Part shown: piece by piece, positions 17,857 to 27,476 of the stretch
How the letters are laid out: each line of letters begins with the position of its first letter
Numbering within the stretch: the stretch's first letter is position 1
Assembly: GCF_037338445.1 (NCBI RefSeq)
Contig: NZ_CP147839.1
Coordinates: 62,001 to 126,000, forward strand
Direction: 5' to 3'
Origin: Salinibaculum sp. SYNS191
GTDB lineage: Archaea > Halobacteriota > Halobacteria > Halobacteriales > Haloarculaceae
DNA length: 64,000 nucleotides
The notes under the pieces: generated by a model
Database searches by the model: none
What the model was told of the DNA's origin: nothing
What the model saw: the letters and a program-made list of their open reading frames with translations, nothing else
Translations under genes and position numbers: made by a program

Positions 17857-18264
17857 TCATTCGTCTCCGAGTTCCGAAAGCCGAGCCTGAATTTCCTCAG
17901 CATCCGCATCAGAGAGCGCCTCAACACCGAACTGGACGAGTAGCGGGTAGAAGTGGCGGTTCTTCTTGAACTCGTCCTGCCCCGCCTTGCGGAGCTTCAG
18001 CTGGGACTCGAGGTAGGTATCCTCCATCTCGTCGAGGACATCGTCGGGAATGTAGATCGTTCGCCCGTTCCACTCGTCCTTGATGTTCGTCTTCGTTTTG
18101 CTCGTTTCGCTCGTTTCACTCGTTGAAGTCGATTCCGTCGTTTCGGTCGATGAACTGGTTTCCACCGTTTCACTCACCTCACTCGTTTCGCTGGAATCGA
18201 CCTCATCGTCCTCCTCTTCGTAGTTGCCCTCGATGCCCGAAGCATCACCCCAGCCGTCGCTCAT
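17857..18264 (-). CDS. ParA-partner protein (putative centromere-binding/ParB-like)
   Basis: A 135-residue acidic protein overlapping the 3' end of parA by 4 bases (ATGA). The N-terminal half is low-complexity, built of Ser/Glu/Thr repeats (about residues 24-56). The C-terminal half carries a conserved-looking segment (GRTIYIPDDVLDEMEDTYLES) that resembles a ribbon-helix-helix/CopG-like DNA-binding unit of small partition proteins, followed by a helical tail. Second position in a parA operon is typical of the centromere-binding partner. The repeat region is encoded by TTCACTCGTTTCG-like DNA similar to the repeats upstream of parA. Specific DNA binding is inferred. Confidence 0.7.
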   Translation of the reverse strand: MSDGWGDASGIEGNYEEEDDEVDSSETSEVSETVETSSSTETTESTSTSETSETSKTKTNIKDEWNGRTIYIPDDVLDEMEDTYLESQLKLRKAGQDEFKKNRHFYPLLVQFGVEALSDADAEEIQARLSELGDE

Positions 18265-19079
18265 GCTTTCACCTCCTCAGGCGCGGTCTTCTCGAACTTC
18301 TCGTCGAACAGGTCGGCGATCTCGTTGAACAGGTCACGTGCATCCTCGACGCGCTGGTTCTCTTTGCCGAATCCGAAGACGGACACCCCCTCGCCAATCG
18401 ACTGGGAGAGGTCGGTCCGCTTCGGAATCTCGAACACTGGGAGGGAGTACGCCGACTTGATCTCCTCGATGGTGTCGCGGTGTTCAGCGTTCTGCTCGAC
18501 GCGGTTACAAACAATTGCGAGCCGATTGATGTCTCCGTACGCCTGTTCGAGGGAGCTCAGCTGCTTTGCGAAAATCTGGAGGCTGTTGGCGTTGAGCTTC
18601 TCGGGAATGACGGGGATGACGACGTTGCCGGTCGCGACGAGAGCGTTGTCAGTGAGGACGTTCAGGGATGGCGGCGTGTCGACAATGATGTAGTCGTAGT
18701 CCTTTTTGAGCTCGTCGAGAGTCATCTCCAACCGCTCGCGACTCTTCGGCGCCTCAAGCAGCGTCTGGATGTTCTTGTTGTTCGCGAGCTTCTCGCTCGC
18801 GGGAAGGATGTCGAATTCCTCGTGCTCGACGATGATGTCGTTCACCGACTCCATCTGATCGAAGTCGAGGACGTCGAACAGCGTTGTGCGGTCGGTGTCG
18901 TAGTACAGATCGTTGTAGCCAAGTGAGCAGGTGAGCCCTCCGTGATAGTCGATATCGACCAAGAGGACATCGTGGCCTCGGGCGGAGAGTGCGCCGCCAG
19001 TATGAATAACGTCGGTTGTCTTCCCCGCGCCTCCCTTCTGATTCGCCACCGTGATTCGTGCGGTATTGGTGTCGGTCAT
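18261..19079 (-). CDS. parA: ParA/Soj-family partition ATPase
   Basis: A 272-residue deviant-Walker ATPase: ITVANQKGGAGKTT (Walker A with the signature Lys, residues 9-22), VLLVDIDYHGGLT (A' motif, with Tyr-His instead of the usual Pro-Gln), YDYIIVDTPPSLNVLTDNAL (Walker B). It positions and segregates the replicon by ATP-dependent DNA binding together with the overlapping downstream partner. No N-terminal HTH is present, so autoregulation would depend on the partner. The 358 bases upstream are filled with TTCGTT-type repeats that are probably the partition site. Confidence 0.93.
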   Translation of the reverse strand: MTDTNTARITVANQKGGAGKTTDVIHTGGALSARGHDVLLVDIDYHGGLTCSLGYNDLYYDTDRTTLFDVLDFDQMESVNDIIVEHEEFDILPASEKLANNKNIQTLLEAPKSRERLEMTLDELKKDYDYIIVDTPPSLNVLTDNALVATGNVVIPVIPEKLNANSLQIFAKQLSSLEQAYGDINRLAIVCNRVEQNAEHRDTIEEIKSAYSLPVFEIPKRTDLSQSIGEGVSVFGFGKENQRVEDARDLFNEIADLFDEKFEKTAPEEVKA

Positions 19080-19080
19080 T

Positions 19081-19437
19081 ATCTTCGTTTCTCTCGTTGT
19101 GTTCGTTTCGTTCGTTTTGGTCGTTTAGTTCGGTGCGTTCGGTGAGGTTGTTTCACTCGGTGAGAGGATTACTACGATGTTAAAACCAACTGTTCGTTCC
19201 ACTCGTTGAACGGATTTCGTTCATTTTCATCACCATCTTCGTTTCTCTCGTTTTGTTCGTTTCGTTCACCGAGCACTCTGTATACCAGCGTCGGTTCGGC
19301 TCGTTCCAGTAAATTCATTCATTACTCGAAATACGCTCGTTGCGTTCGTTTCGTTCGTTCTATTCGTTTCTCGAAGGCTGCCACCAAGAGCTCGCCCTGA
19401 CCTATCGCAAGGTGAGTGAATTGGCAAAAACAGAGGC
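19081..19437. repeat. TTCGTTTCGTTCG repeat region upstream of parA (candidate centromere)
   Basis: The 358-base stretch between parA and the AddA-like gene holds no gene. Two near-identical 33-base direct repeats (19081-19113 and 19235-19267, one mismatch) contain TTCGTTTCTCTCGTT and end GTTCGTTTCGTTC. A shorter third copy (CTCGTTGCGTTCGTTTCG) lies at 19336-19356, and many partial TTCGTT/CTCGTT units lie between. Such iterons beside parA genes are usually centromere-like partition sites. Related runs also occur inside the ParB-like gene (about 18090-18190). Confidence 0.65.
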
Positions 19438-22400
19438 TTAATCTACCAAATCCACCATTGACCGTAGTTCAGATTCCATCTCCGTCATCTGATCCGATAC
19501 CCAATAGAACCGCTCCTCTATCCCCTCGTCAGTAAACCGGAGTGAAGCTCGTACGTCACGATTCCGGTCATGTTGGAGGAGGGCGAGAGCGTACGCGAGC
19601 ATCTGTGGTCGATAATGTTCCGCGAGCTCATCCGATGTCGTAGCTGAGAGGTCGTTGGTCTTGTAGTCGATAATGTGGAATGCGTCCGGCGTGACGAGCA
19701 GCCGGTCGATATCACCGACAATCCGCGACTCATCGATTCGAGCGACAACAGAGTACTCGTCGTAAATCTCCTGAAGCTGGGTATCGGACTCGATGTGATC
19801 AACAAATTCGACTGCATCAGCAGCGTGGTTAACAGCATCACGGAGGTCCGATTCTGTCGGCTCCTCACCAACCATCTGACTCAAACGACGGATCAGGGTG
19901 ATCCACTCGTCTCTCGGAGGACGAAGTTCGTTGATCCGGTGGACGACCGTCCCAAACGTCGTGGGACTCAGGCCGGCCGACTCCTCACGCTGAGAGTAAC
20001 TGTGGCCGTCTGAAGACGCATCCGCCACCGCATTCACGAGGGTCGTAGCCGCGATACGTTTCGCCGGCGCTAACGACGGCGGTGAAGGAATCGATATCTC
20101 CAGCGCTGAATCAACAACGTCGTCGGTGTTCCAGTCTACTGGGCGTGGCGGCCTGCGAACAGTATAGCTGGCTCCATCTATCTCACCACGGGCCTGTCCG
20201 TCACGAACCGCCTCGGCGACGAGTGCTCCGTCGAGGAGGGCTGGCTGTAACCAGTCGCGCCACCGGTCTGCGTCGTCGAAGGCTGCAGGCTCGCCGAGTT
20301 CGATTGTCCCGGACTCGTCGACGTCGATGTCGTGCGTGCCGCAGAGAAGGAGGTGATCCCGCGTTCGTGTACACGCTACGTAGAGGAGGCGTTTTGACTC
20401 CGCTCGCTCCTGTGGACGCGACCGTCGGTCAGCGTACTCGTGGACGGCTGTCTTCTCGATGGAGAACGCATCATCCGGATTCGGCCCACCAACCGCCGGC
20501 ACCGGCGGCGCGTCATCAGTTCCGTCCACGAGTCGAACGTAGCCATGGTCGTCGACGGAGCGACCGAAGTTGAGGTCACTCCCGAGATCGGGGACGGTGA
20601 CGATCGGGAACTCGAGTCCCTTCGCAGAATGGATCGTCATAATCCGGACGCCCTCGGCGTCACCCGGAATATCTGCCTCCCCCTCACGAGGGTCGATCTC
20701 GGCTTGGCGGTCGATCCGGTGGAGCAACCCGGCAGCTGTGTGAACACCGTTCTCGCTCCAAGTACGGACCTGGTCGCGGAACTTCTCGACATTCGCGACG
20801 GCCTGTCGACCGCGTTCATCAGCACTCACACTCGCCAGATACCCCGTGTCGTCGATCACCCGGGACAGCAGGCGGTTCCACGGGAGGACGCCATCTTCGG
20901 ACGGCGTCGCACAGCCGCTGAGGGTCCGCCACGTCGTAAGGAGATCGAACGCATCCGCGAGCTGTGGATCGTCCGCCTCGGCGAGCGCATTCCATACTGA
21001 ATCAGCTTCAGCGACAGCCGGTGCGAGGCGATCATCCGCGAATCCGAACAGCGGCGACCGAAGCACCCCGTAGAGGGAGACGTCGTCCTGTGGATCACCG
21101 AGTACTCGAAGCAGGTTCGTAAGCGCCTGGACCTCAGGCGTATCGTAGAACCCGACGCCACCGACGACAGTATAGGGGATGTCGTACTCCTCGAGGGCGC
21201 GCTGATACCGATCCAGATGGGTTCGCCGGCGGAGGAGGATTGCTGTGTCGTCGGGAGTAGCGTCACGATGGCCACCTGTATCGGGGTCTTGGACTTGCGG
21301 CGGATCGTCAAACAGGTGGGTCAATCGAGCAGCGAGCGCTTGCGCCTCGGCCTCGATGGTGTGGTCGAGCGCGCCTTCGGCGACCGGATGGTCGTCGCCG
21401 AAGAGCTCTGCCGCCGTGTCAGCGTCGTCGGGGACAGCGAGATACTCGACACTCCCGGTCAGTCCCTCGATGTCCTCGACACGGTCGCGTTGCGTGGTCA
21501 ACTCCTGCGATGGCGCTTCGTAGGGTTCGTGGCGGTCACCCTCCGGCTGGAACAGGTACTCGAAGAGCTCGTTCAGGAACGACAATGGCTCATCCAGCGT
21601 CCGGAAGTTCCCGGAGAGTTCGAGCGCGGTCGGACTCTCGGTATCGCTGTCGGGAACGTCGTCAACCCCACGGAACTCGTTGACGGCCTGAAGGTCGGCT
21701 CTCGCTTCCCCGAACGTCGTCACGTCTGCACCACGGAATCCGTAGATACTCTGTTTCTCGTCGCCGACCAGAAAGACGTTCGACGCCGTCTGCTCGTCGA
21801 CGCCCGTGAGGAGCTTGACTAACTCCCACTGGCGCGGGTCCGTGTCCTGGAACTCGTCGACCATCACGGCCGCAAACTGCTCTCGTAACCGCTCCGTGAC
21901 GGCATCGTTGGCTCGCAGGAACTCAAGGGTCGTCTCGATCACGTCGGGAAAGTCGAGCGTATCCCGGCGGTCCTTTTCGTCGGTGTAGGTTGCGAGGACG
22001 TCGTCGAAGACCCGCATCAGAGCCAGCGCGTAGTGAGCGCTATTCTCTTCCAGTTCCCCCGGCGTCGTCTCGACCGCATCCGCGTGCGGTTCGACGGCAT
22101 CGATGACCGTGTCGATGGTGTCTTTCAGGTCGTCGTAGACGTCACCGGACTCACCCCAATCGTCCCGGTCACCGACGACGTACCCCGAACTGCTGTACAG
22201 GCCGCCGTTCTTCTTCTCACAGGCCTCGTACAGCTCGAGGATTGCCCGCTGACAGTCGCGGGGGTCGCTATCTTCAGGTCGCTCAGGGAGTGTCGTCGCG
22301 ACCTCGGTGAAGGTCCGGTAGGCTCGAAGGCCGTCCCCATCAGCGATAGTGTCCTCGCGGTCGACACTGTTCGCGACCGTGCGTAGCTGCTCAAGGAGTC

Positions 22401-23070
22401 CGTCCGCATACAGCGTCTGTCGAGCATCAGCAACGTCGAGATCACAAACGACCTCCCAGCAGATATCCACGTAGTCGTCGACCTCGGCGTCATGCCACGC
22501 CTCGAGGACGGACTCGCTATGTGGGCGTTCATCAAGTAATCCAGCGAGTACATCGACCAACTGGTCGCGACTCCAGAGCTGGGCAAGGAGCTCCACGTCA
22601 TCATCGTCCTGATTGCGTTCGAGGAACTCCGTCACGACTTCGCGTTGGAGTGTCGCGGCGCCGTCTTCATCGAGCACGTCGAAGCCGAGCGGGACCGGAG
22701 CCTCGACGGCCCGTTCTCGCAAGAGACGGGTACAGAACGCGTGAATGGTGTGGACGTAGCCATCCTCCAGGTCGTCGAGGACGTTTCGCCAGCGATGATA
22801 GGCCTCTGGTGAGTCTACAGCCTCCAGCCGGTCGTACACCTCTTCTCGGACACGCTCAGTCAGTTCGGCAGCGGCCTTTCGCGTGAAGGTGATCGTGACG
22901 ATATTCTCCGGGGTGAGCGACCGGTTCTCGGCCAGTATCGTCACGTACCGCTCGGTGAGCGTTGTCGTCTTCCCCGTCCCAGCGCCGGCAGTGATCGCGA
23001 CGTTCCGGCCCTGGACGAGCGCGTCCTCCTGTTCCTCTGTGAGCTGAATCTCCTCGGGTTCCTCAGTCAT
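19438..23070 (-). CDS. AddA-like UvrD-family helicase with PD-(D/E)xK nuclease domain
   Basis: A 1210-residue superfamily 1A helicase. Walker A TAGAGTGKTT lies at about residues 28-37, motif II appears as MVDEFQDTDP, motif III as FLVGDEKQSIYGFRGAD, and motif V/VI as MTIHSAKGLEFPIV and LLYVACTRTRDHL. The C-terminus carries a RecB-type nuclease: GDIDRLL (about 1117) and IIDYKTND (about 1134), with the Asp and Asp-x-Lys residues present. This is the architecture of AddA, which processes DNA double-strand ends. It overlaps the stop of the AddB-like partner by 8 bases. On an accessory replicon it could serve recombination or degrade foreign linear DNA. Confidence 0.9.
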   Translation of the reverse strand: MTEEPEEIQLTEEQEDALVQGRNVAITAGAGTGKTTTLTERYVTILAENRSLTPENIVTITFTRKAAAELTERVREEVYDRLEAVDSPEAYHRWRNVLDDLEDGYVHTIHAFCTRLLRERAVEAPVPLGFDVLDEDGAATLQREVVTEFLERNQDDDDVELLAQLWSRDQLVDVLAGLLDERPHSESVLEAWHDAEVDDYVDICWEVVCDLDVADARQTLYADGLLEQLRTVANSVDREDTIADGDGLRAYRTFTEVATTLPERPEDSDPRDCQRAILELYEACEKKNGGLYSSSGYVVGDRDDWGESGDVYDDLKDTIDTVIDAVEPHADAVETTPGELEENSAHYALALMRVFDDVLATYTDEKDRRDTLDFPDVIETTLEFLRANDAVTERLREQFAAVMVDEFQDTDPRQWELVKLLTGVDEQTASNVFLVGDEKQSIYGFRGADVTTFGEARADLQAVNEFRGVDDVPDSDTESPTALELSGNFRTLDEPLSFLNELFEYLFQPEGDRHEPYEAPSQELTTQRDRVEDIEGLTGSVEYLAVPDDADTAAELFGDDHPVAEGALDHTIEAEAQALAARLTHLFDDPPQVQDPDTGGHRDATPDDTAILLRRRTHLDRYQRALEEYDIPYTVVGGVGFYDTPEVQALTNLLRVLGDPQDDVSLYGVLRSPLFGFADDRLAPAVAEADSVWNALAEADDPQLADAFDLLTTWRTLSGCATPSEDGVLPWNRLLSRVIDDTGYLASVSADERGRQAVANVEKFRDQVRTWSENGVHTAAGLLHRIDRQAEIDPREGEADIPGDAEGVRIMTIHSAKGLEFPIVTVPDLGSDLNFGRSVDDHGYVRLVDGTDDAPPVPAVGGPNPDDAFSIEKTAVHEYADRRSRPQERAESKRLLYVACTRTRDHLLLCGTHDIDVDESGTIELGEPAAFDDADRWRDWLQPALLDGALVAEAVRDGQARGEIDGASYTVRRPPRPVDWNTDDVVDSALEISIPSPPSLAPAKRIAATTLVNAVADASSDGHSYSQREESAGLSPTTFGTVVHRINELRPPRDEWITLIRRLSQMVGEEPTESDLRDAVNHAADAVEFVDHIESDTQLQEIYDEYSVVARIDESRIVGDIDRLLVTPDAFHIIDYKTNDLSATTSDELAEHYRPQMLAYALALLQHDRNRDVRASLRFTDEGIEERFYWVSDQMTEMESELRSMVDLVD

Positions 23071-26000
23071 CGCTCATCACCGTCTGGATGTCCTCGTCGT
23101 CGCGAACACGGAGCGGAACATACGCTGCGTCGTCCTTGTGAACCTCGTCGACGAACTCCCGCTTGCGGTGATGGCGGACATCGCACGCCCGACGGTAGTC
23201 ACAGTATCGGCAATTCGCTCCGCTGGACGACAGAATCGTCGTGTGGAACCGTCCGTTGCCGATGGCCTTGTCGATCTGGCCCAACCACTCCGGAACGACA
23301 TCGTTCAGGAACCGGCGGAGTTCGACCTCTGAATCGAACTTCGATTCGACGCCGCGTGGAACCTTGAGGTCGTTGGGGGGTCGCACCTGATAGTATGTCG
23401 CTGAAAGCGATCCCTGTTCGAACAGATCACCGTCGACGACGTTGGCCGCAGCGAGCAGATAGATGGGGAGCTGGAACTTCGTGCCGCCGGTCGTCTTCGT
23501 CATATACGGTGCTCGACCAGTTTTGTAGTCGTAGAGCGTGAGCGTCGGTTGTTCGCCACCCTGGCTCACGTCAACGCGGTCGATGTAACCCCGAATCGAG
23601 ACAGTCGAGCCGTCCGGTCGCCCAACTGTGAACGGCCCAGCATCCGAGTCGTGAAGTCCCTCGCCGAACGGGGCCTCGAACAAGTGTGGGAGGTCAGCGC
23701 CGTCCCGCGAGAGTTCGTTGTCGAGGAAGGTAGCGAACAACCCCTGTTCCGGTGCGTCGTGAGGTTTGCTCCCGGCCTCGTACGGAGCACTCTCGCCGTC
23801 ACCCAGGCCCGCGAACAGCTCCGCCTTCCACCGTTCGTAGAACAGGCCGTCGTACTCGAAGTCAGCATCCCGGAGTTCCTCAACGGCGATCTCGCGAAGG
23901 TGCGTCGCCAGGTCGTCCCGGTCGAAGTTCGTGAGATCGACACCGTCCTCGGTCTCGTCCTGCAAATCCGCGAAGAACCGTTCGAGGACGTCGTGGACGT
24001 ACGATCCAGTTTCGAGGGGCGTAGGGACGACCTCGACATCGTCCGGATCCGCAATTCCGAGTACTTCGTCAGCGTAGAACTTGAACCCACACTCGACGTA
24101 TCGTTCGATACGACTCGCGCTGTAGGGTTCCCGTTCAGACGGAGGGTATACCTCATCGACTGTATCGAGTTCTAAGACGCCGTCGTGTTCGGAGAGGCCA
24201 GCCGTTCCCCTGTTGTCCGCACAGTGGAGTCCCCGATCCGTGCGCTTGGTCTGCTCGGGAGAGAGATCGCCCCGGTCGCCGGCGTGGCTGACCGCCGCAC
24301 GCCGGTTGGTCGTTGCGGCAACGTGCCGCTGGAGGTCCTCACGAGAGCCCACGCGGTCGTCGACGCCGTCTTCGGGTTCAATGCCGGTCACGCGCTGGAG
24401 TTCGTCGAGGACCGGCGACCGGACGACTGCGGACTCGTCGTCGCCCGTCTCTGGTGTGGTAATCGTGAGTTCATCGACGTTCGCGAGGAGCGTCGCGAAG
24501 AGATAGCGCCCCCGGAGGCGCTCGTCGCCAGTGTCGAACCGCGGATGGGCGTCGGTCATCTCCTCGAAGAAGGCCGGGCGTTCCGGCGTTACCGGGAAGT
24601 GCTCGCTCGTCAGGCCCACGAGGAACACTTTCTCGAACGAGCGCATCCGGGCGTCGAGCAGCCCCATCACCTCAACGTGGCCGCCAGCAGCGCGCTGTGG
24701 AACCCGGATCGGCACGCCATCGAACGCACGGGTGAACAGTGCCAACGGGGAAAGGTCGCTATTGACCGCCGCCAGCGACTCGAACGAGGCGAGGACCTCG
24801 TCCACGAGGTCGTAGGCTCGCTGTTCGACGGCTTGCTCGGAACCGCTGGCGTAGTCCTCTGTCGCCGCCTCTAGGTCGAACCGGTCGTCCAACAGTCGAC
24901 GGAGCGTTTCGGTTGCGTCCTCGACGTCGCCTGTTCGGAGCGTCTCTAACGTGGCCAGTAGCTCCTCGATCAGCGCCGCCGAGTCGTCGTCGACGTCATC
25001 GAGCAGGGGTGACACAGAAACCGTGTCGCGCCGGCGAGCAGCTGCCGTGACGGCGTTGGCCTGGTCGGTATCGACGACGTTGACCAATGGATTTGCTAAC
25101 AGGGACGTGAGGTCCTCAGCACGGGGGTCGGGTTCGGCGAGGTTCAGGAGATCGTGGACGACGCTCCCGGTGAACGTCCGGTTCAGCTGTGAGGCGGCAG
25201 TCGTGACGTGCGGGATGTCGTACGTATCGAACGTGTCCTCGACGTACCCCGAATAGGCCTCGGTCCCGGGGGCGACGACGGCCAAGTCGTCGGGATCGCG
25301 ACCATTGGCCAACTCGGTCCGGAGCTCGCGAGCGACGAAGCGAATCTCGCGCTCGGGCGTCGGGAGTTCCCGCCACTGGAGCGCGTCTGGAGCAGGGACG
25401 GTGTCGGGATCCGGGCGGTAGAGCGACTCGGTGATCGTTCCAAAGGCCTGCCCTGACTCGTCGACGGGATCGAGTTCTACTGTCTCAAAGTCAAGTGCTT
25501 CGTAGACCTCCAAGGCGCCCTCCGCAACGGCGTCGACTCCGCTCCGGCCATCCTGGTGGAGTGGCAGAAGTGCGATCGTCGGAAGTTCGTCGGCGAGGCG
25601 TTCGATGAGGCGGCGTTCGACGGGACGGAACTCGTGATACCCGGAAAGGATGACGACATCCAGTTCCGGCGAGAACGCCGATAGTGACTGCTCCGCCGTC
25701 GCGACGGCGTCGAACATTTCTCCCCGGGTACAGACCCACTCGTCGACATAGTCGCCGTGGAGATCCCGGTAGTGTCGGTACGCGTCGACAGTGGCTTTCG
25801 CGATACGGTCATCGAGGTCTGAGCCCTCGAACTCCGCTACGAGCGCGTCAGCGGTACCGACGCCGGCGTCGTCGAAGAGCGAGAAGCGGCTACTGAACGA
25901 ATCAGCGAGAGCGGCAGAGGCAGGTTCACCGGCGAGAGCGCCGTCTGTCTCGGCTGTCGATCTGTCCAGAGCGTACTCCGCCAGCCGGCGGTTCAGCTGC

Positions 26001-26251
26001 CCGGCGAGTGGTTGAACCGGACCGTGGAGATGTTCGTACCACTCCCGAACGACCGCGTCAAGCGTCTCGGCACGAAGACGGAGAGGTTCGTGGGAAACGG
26101 CCCAGCTGTCCTCGACCATACTCCGGCGAGCGTCGTTCCGCGTTATGTAGAGAATACTCCCCAGCGAATCGGTTGCGATGTCATCAGCCCGCTGAAATGC
26201 CCGTCGTTCCAATCGGGCGTGTTTCGGGCCGGTGAGAAGCGTTGAATCCAT
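23063..26251 (-). CDS. AddB-like helicase-nuclease partner with Fe-S cysteine set
   Basis: A 1062-residue protein with a UvrD-like but Walker-degenerate N-terminus (LLTGPKHARLERRAF where a GxGKT loop would be). It has a C-terminal PD-(D/E)xK nuclease with GYIDRVDVSQ (about 887) and LYDYKTGRAP (about 905). Four cysteines match the AddB/Dna2 iron-sulphur arrangement: one in ERYVECGFKF (about 720), and three in CRYCDYRRAC (about 1012-1022), bracketing the nuclease domain. With the overlapping AddA-like gene it should form a heterodimeric double-strand-end resection enzyme with one motor and two nucleases. The inactive motor and Fe-S cluster fit AddB. The start at 26251 is the first in-frame ATG. 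Confidence 0.88.
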   Translation of the reverse strand: MDSTLLTGPKHARLERRAFQRADDIATDSLGSILYITRNDARRSMVEDSWAVSHEPLRLRAETLDAVVREWYEHLHGPVQPLAGQLNRRLAEYALDRSTAETDGALAGEPASAALADSFSSRFSLFDDAGVGTADALVAEFEGSDLDDRIAKATVDAYRHYRDLHGDYVDEWVCTRGEMFDAVATAEQSLSAFSPELDVVILSGYHEFRPVERRLIERLADELPTIALLPLHQDGRSGVDAVAEGALEVYEALDFETVELDPVDESGQAFGTITESLYRPDPDTVPAPDALQWRELPTPEREIRFVARELRTELANGRDPDDLAVVAPGTEAYSGYVEDTFDTYDIPHVTTAASQLNRTFTGSVVHDLLNLAEPDPRAEDLTSLLANPLVNVVDTDQANAVTAAARRRDTVSVSPLLDDVDDDSAALIEELLATLETLRTGDVEDATETLRRLLDDRFDLEAATEDYASGSEQAVEQRAYDLVDEVLASFESLAAVNSDLSPLALFTRAFDGVPIRVPQRAAGGHVEVMGLLDARMRSFEKVFLVGLTSEHFPVTPERPAFFEEMTDAHPRFDTGDERLRGRYLFATLLANVDELTITTPETGDDESAVVRSPVLDELQRVTGIEPEDGVDDRVGSREDLQRHVAATTNRRAAVSHAGDRGDLSPEQTKRTDRGLHCADNRGTAGLSEHDGVLELDTVDEVYPPSEREPYSASRIERYVECGFKFYADEVLGIADPDDVEVVPTPLETGSYVHDVLERFFADLQDETEDGVDLTNFDRDDLATHLREIAVEELRDADFEYDGLFYERWKAELFAGLGDGESAPYEAGSKPHDAPEQGLFATFLDNELSRDGADLPHLFEAPFGEGLHDSDAGPFTVGRPDGSTVSIRGYIDRVDVSQGGEQPTLTLYDYKTGRAPYMTKTTGGTKFQLPIYLLAAANVVDGDLFEQGSLSATYYQVRPPNDLKVPRGVESKFDSEVELRRFLNDVVPEWLGQIDKAIGNGRFHTTILSSSGANCRYCDYRRACDVRHHRKREFVDEVHKDDAAYVPLRVRDDEDIQTVMSDD

Positions 26252-26476
26252 CGAACACTCCCTACCAAGATATCGGTCTCACTTCACTCTTGGCGAGACT
26301 GACAGCTTAGGAGTGGCTTACCGAGAGGAACCAAAATAAATCAGGGAGGATTGAGAACTCAGGCGACGGTTGCTAACACCCGAACAACTGTGTCCGAGTG
26401 TCGTTCACGCTGAGTTCAAGCACCTCGTTCTTGTAGGAAGGATTCGACTGATACGAATAGTAGCATCGAAGTCACA

Positions 26477-26698
26477 TCAAGCGGGTCGGAGGTCACGCCA
26501 GCGCACATCAGCAGTTTCGCCATCATCGAATTTAACGCGAAAGAGATATCCCTCGCGTTCATCATCAGTCACAGCTCCCGCATCGTCAATAATGATCTCA
26601 ACAACTGTTCCCTGACGACCATGGAGCCAGTCGTGATCGGGATCAGTCTCATCAGGAATATCAATTCGGACAGAATCACCGGTATCGAAGCGTCTCAT
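26477..26698 (-). CDS. small predicted beta-barrel protein, third gene of the TIR operon
   Basis: A 73-residue protein beginning MRRFDTGDSVRIDIPDE and continuing with HGRQGTVVEIIIDD and YLFRVKFDDGE. The alternation of short beta-strands and the GDxVRI...GxxGTV pattern resemble small SH3/KOW-like barrels. It starts 7 bases after the membrane-protein gene, so it is probably co-transcribed with the TIR protein. I cannot name a family or role. It could bind nucleic acid or a partner protein. Confidence 0.7.
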   Translation of the reverse strand: MRRFDTGDSVRIDIPDETDPDHDWLHGRQGTVVEIIIDDAGAVTDDEREGYLFRVKFDDGETADVRWRDLRPA

Positions 26699-26705
26699 GA
26701 TATTC

Positions 26706-27476
26706 TCAGCGGGTTTGAATCCTAAAGAGGATGGCTAAGCCGAGCAGGAAGACTCCACCAACACCAAAACCAACCACCGATGGGTCCGGTAGTGATGGAA
26801 TGAACCTCTTCACCCGTGGAGTAAGAATGAACCCGCCGGCATACCCTCCGACGGATATGTATCCAGCAGCCAATAGGCGGACGAACCACTGTTCCACAAT
26901 CGTATGCGAGCGGTGGTCAGCATCTTCAGCGGGACGAGGATCAACGATTTCCGGGTCGGGTTTCTCTCGCTTCAAATATCGCCATTCATCCAGGTACATG
27001 CGAACAGGCAGGACCGACTCAATCTCATTCAAGATGGCATACCGCGCTTTGTTCAGCCGGCGGTATGATTGAAGACTCTGATACCAGAAGTAGCAAATCA
27101 GACTACCGAATCCTGATGCGAAGAGAACGATCGCAGCGTTAGTGGTCGTGAGATTGCCGCGGGCGAGAGCAAAGAGACCGGCCAGTACCGAGGTTAAAAT
27201 CAGACCGAAAAAGCGGTTCATCTGGACTCGCTGATTGGCAGTCTGGATCGCAACCTCCCCGTAATGTATGTACTGCTCCATCAGCCGATTCTTCTCGTCC
27301 TCACTTAGATTAGCCAGCGGTCCAGCTGTAACATCTTCCTCCTCAGATGGCTCAGCAGGGTCCCCTCCAGTGACCTCTTCAGAGTGTTCAGGTTCTGTTT
27401 CGGGCGTGTCTCCATCGTCAGTATCGGCGCCATCCTCTGAGAGATCAACCGCCGCTTCGTCGGTTGAATCAGGCAT
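26706..27476 (-). CDS. RipA-like multi-helix membrane protein next to a TIR gene
   Basis: About 256 residues from the ATG of MPDSTDEAAV (27476; another ATG at 27497). An acidic disordered N-terminus is followed by an amphipathic helix, two membrane helices (about 87-107 and 112-133), and a conserved-looking cytoplasmic segment (SYRRLNKARYAILNEIESVL followed by a Trp-containing helix). Two more helices lie at about 200-220 and 233-253. The SYRxLNxAxxxxLxxIExxLP pattern recalls RipA-type octameric membrane proteins found beside bacterial defence genes; this is from memory of the family, not a search. It overlaps the TIR gene stop by 8 bases, suggesting it is the membrane effector of that TIR protein. 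Confidence 0.7.
   Translation of the reverse strand: MPDSTDEAAVDLSEDGADTDDGDTPETEPEHSEEVTGGDPAEPSEEEDVTAGPLANLSEDEKNRLMEQYIHYGEVAIQTANQRVQMNRFFGLILTSVLAGLFALARGNLTTTNAAIVLFASGFGSLICYFWYQSLQSYRRLNKARYAILNEIESVLPVRMYLDEWRYLKREKPDPEIVDPRPAEDADHRSHTIVEQWFVRLLAAGYISVGGYAGGFILTPRVKRFIPSLPDPSVVGFGVGGVFLLGLAILFRIQTR

Noticed and set aside
19081..19360. CRISPR-like repeat array upstream of parA
   Set aside because: Units are short, partly overlapping and degenerate, with no regular unique spacers and no cas genes nearby; partition iterons are more likely.
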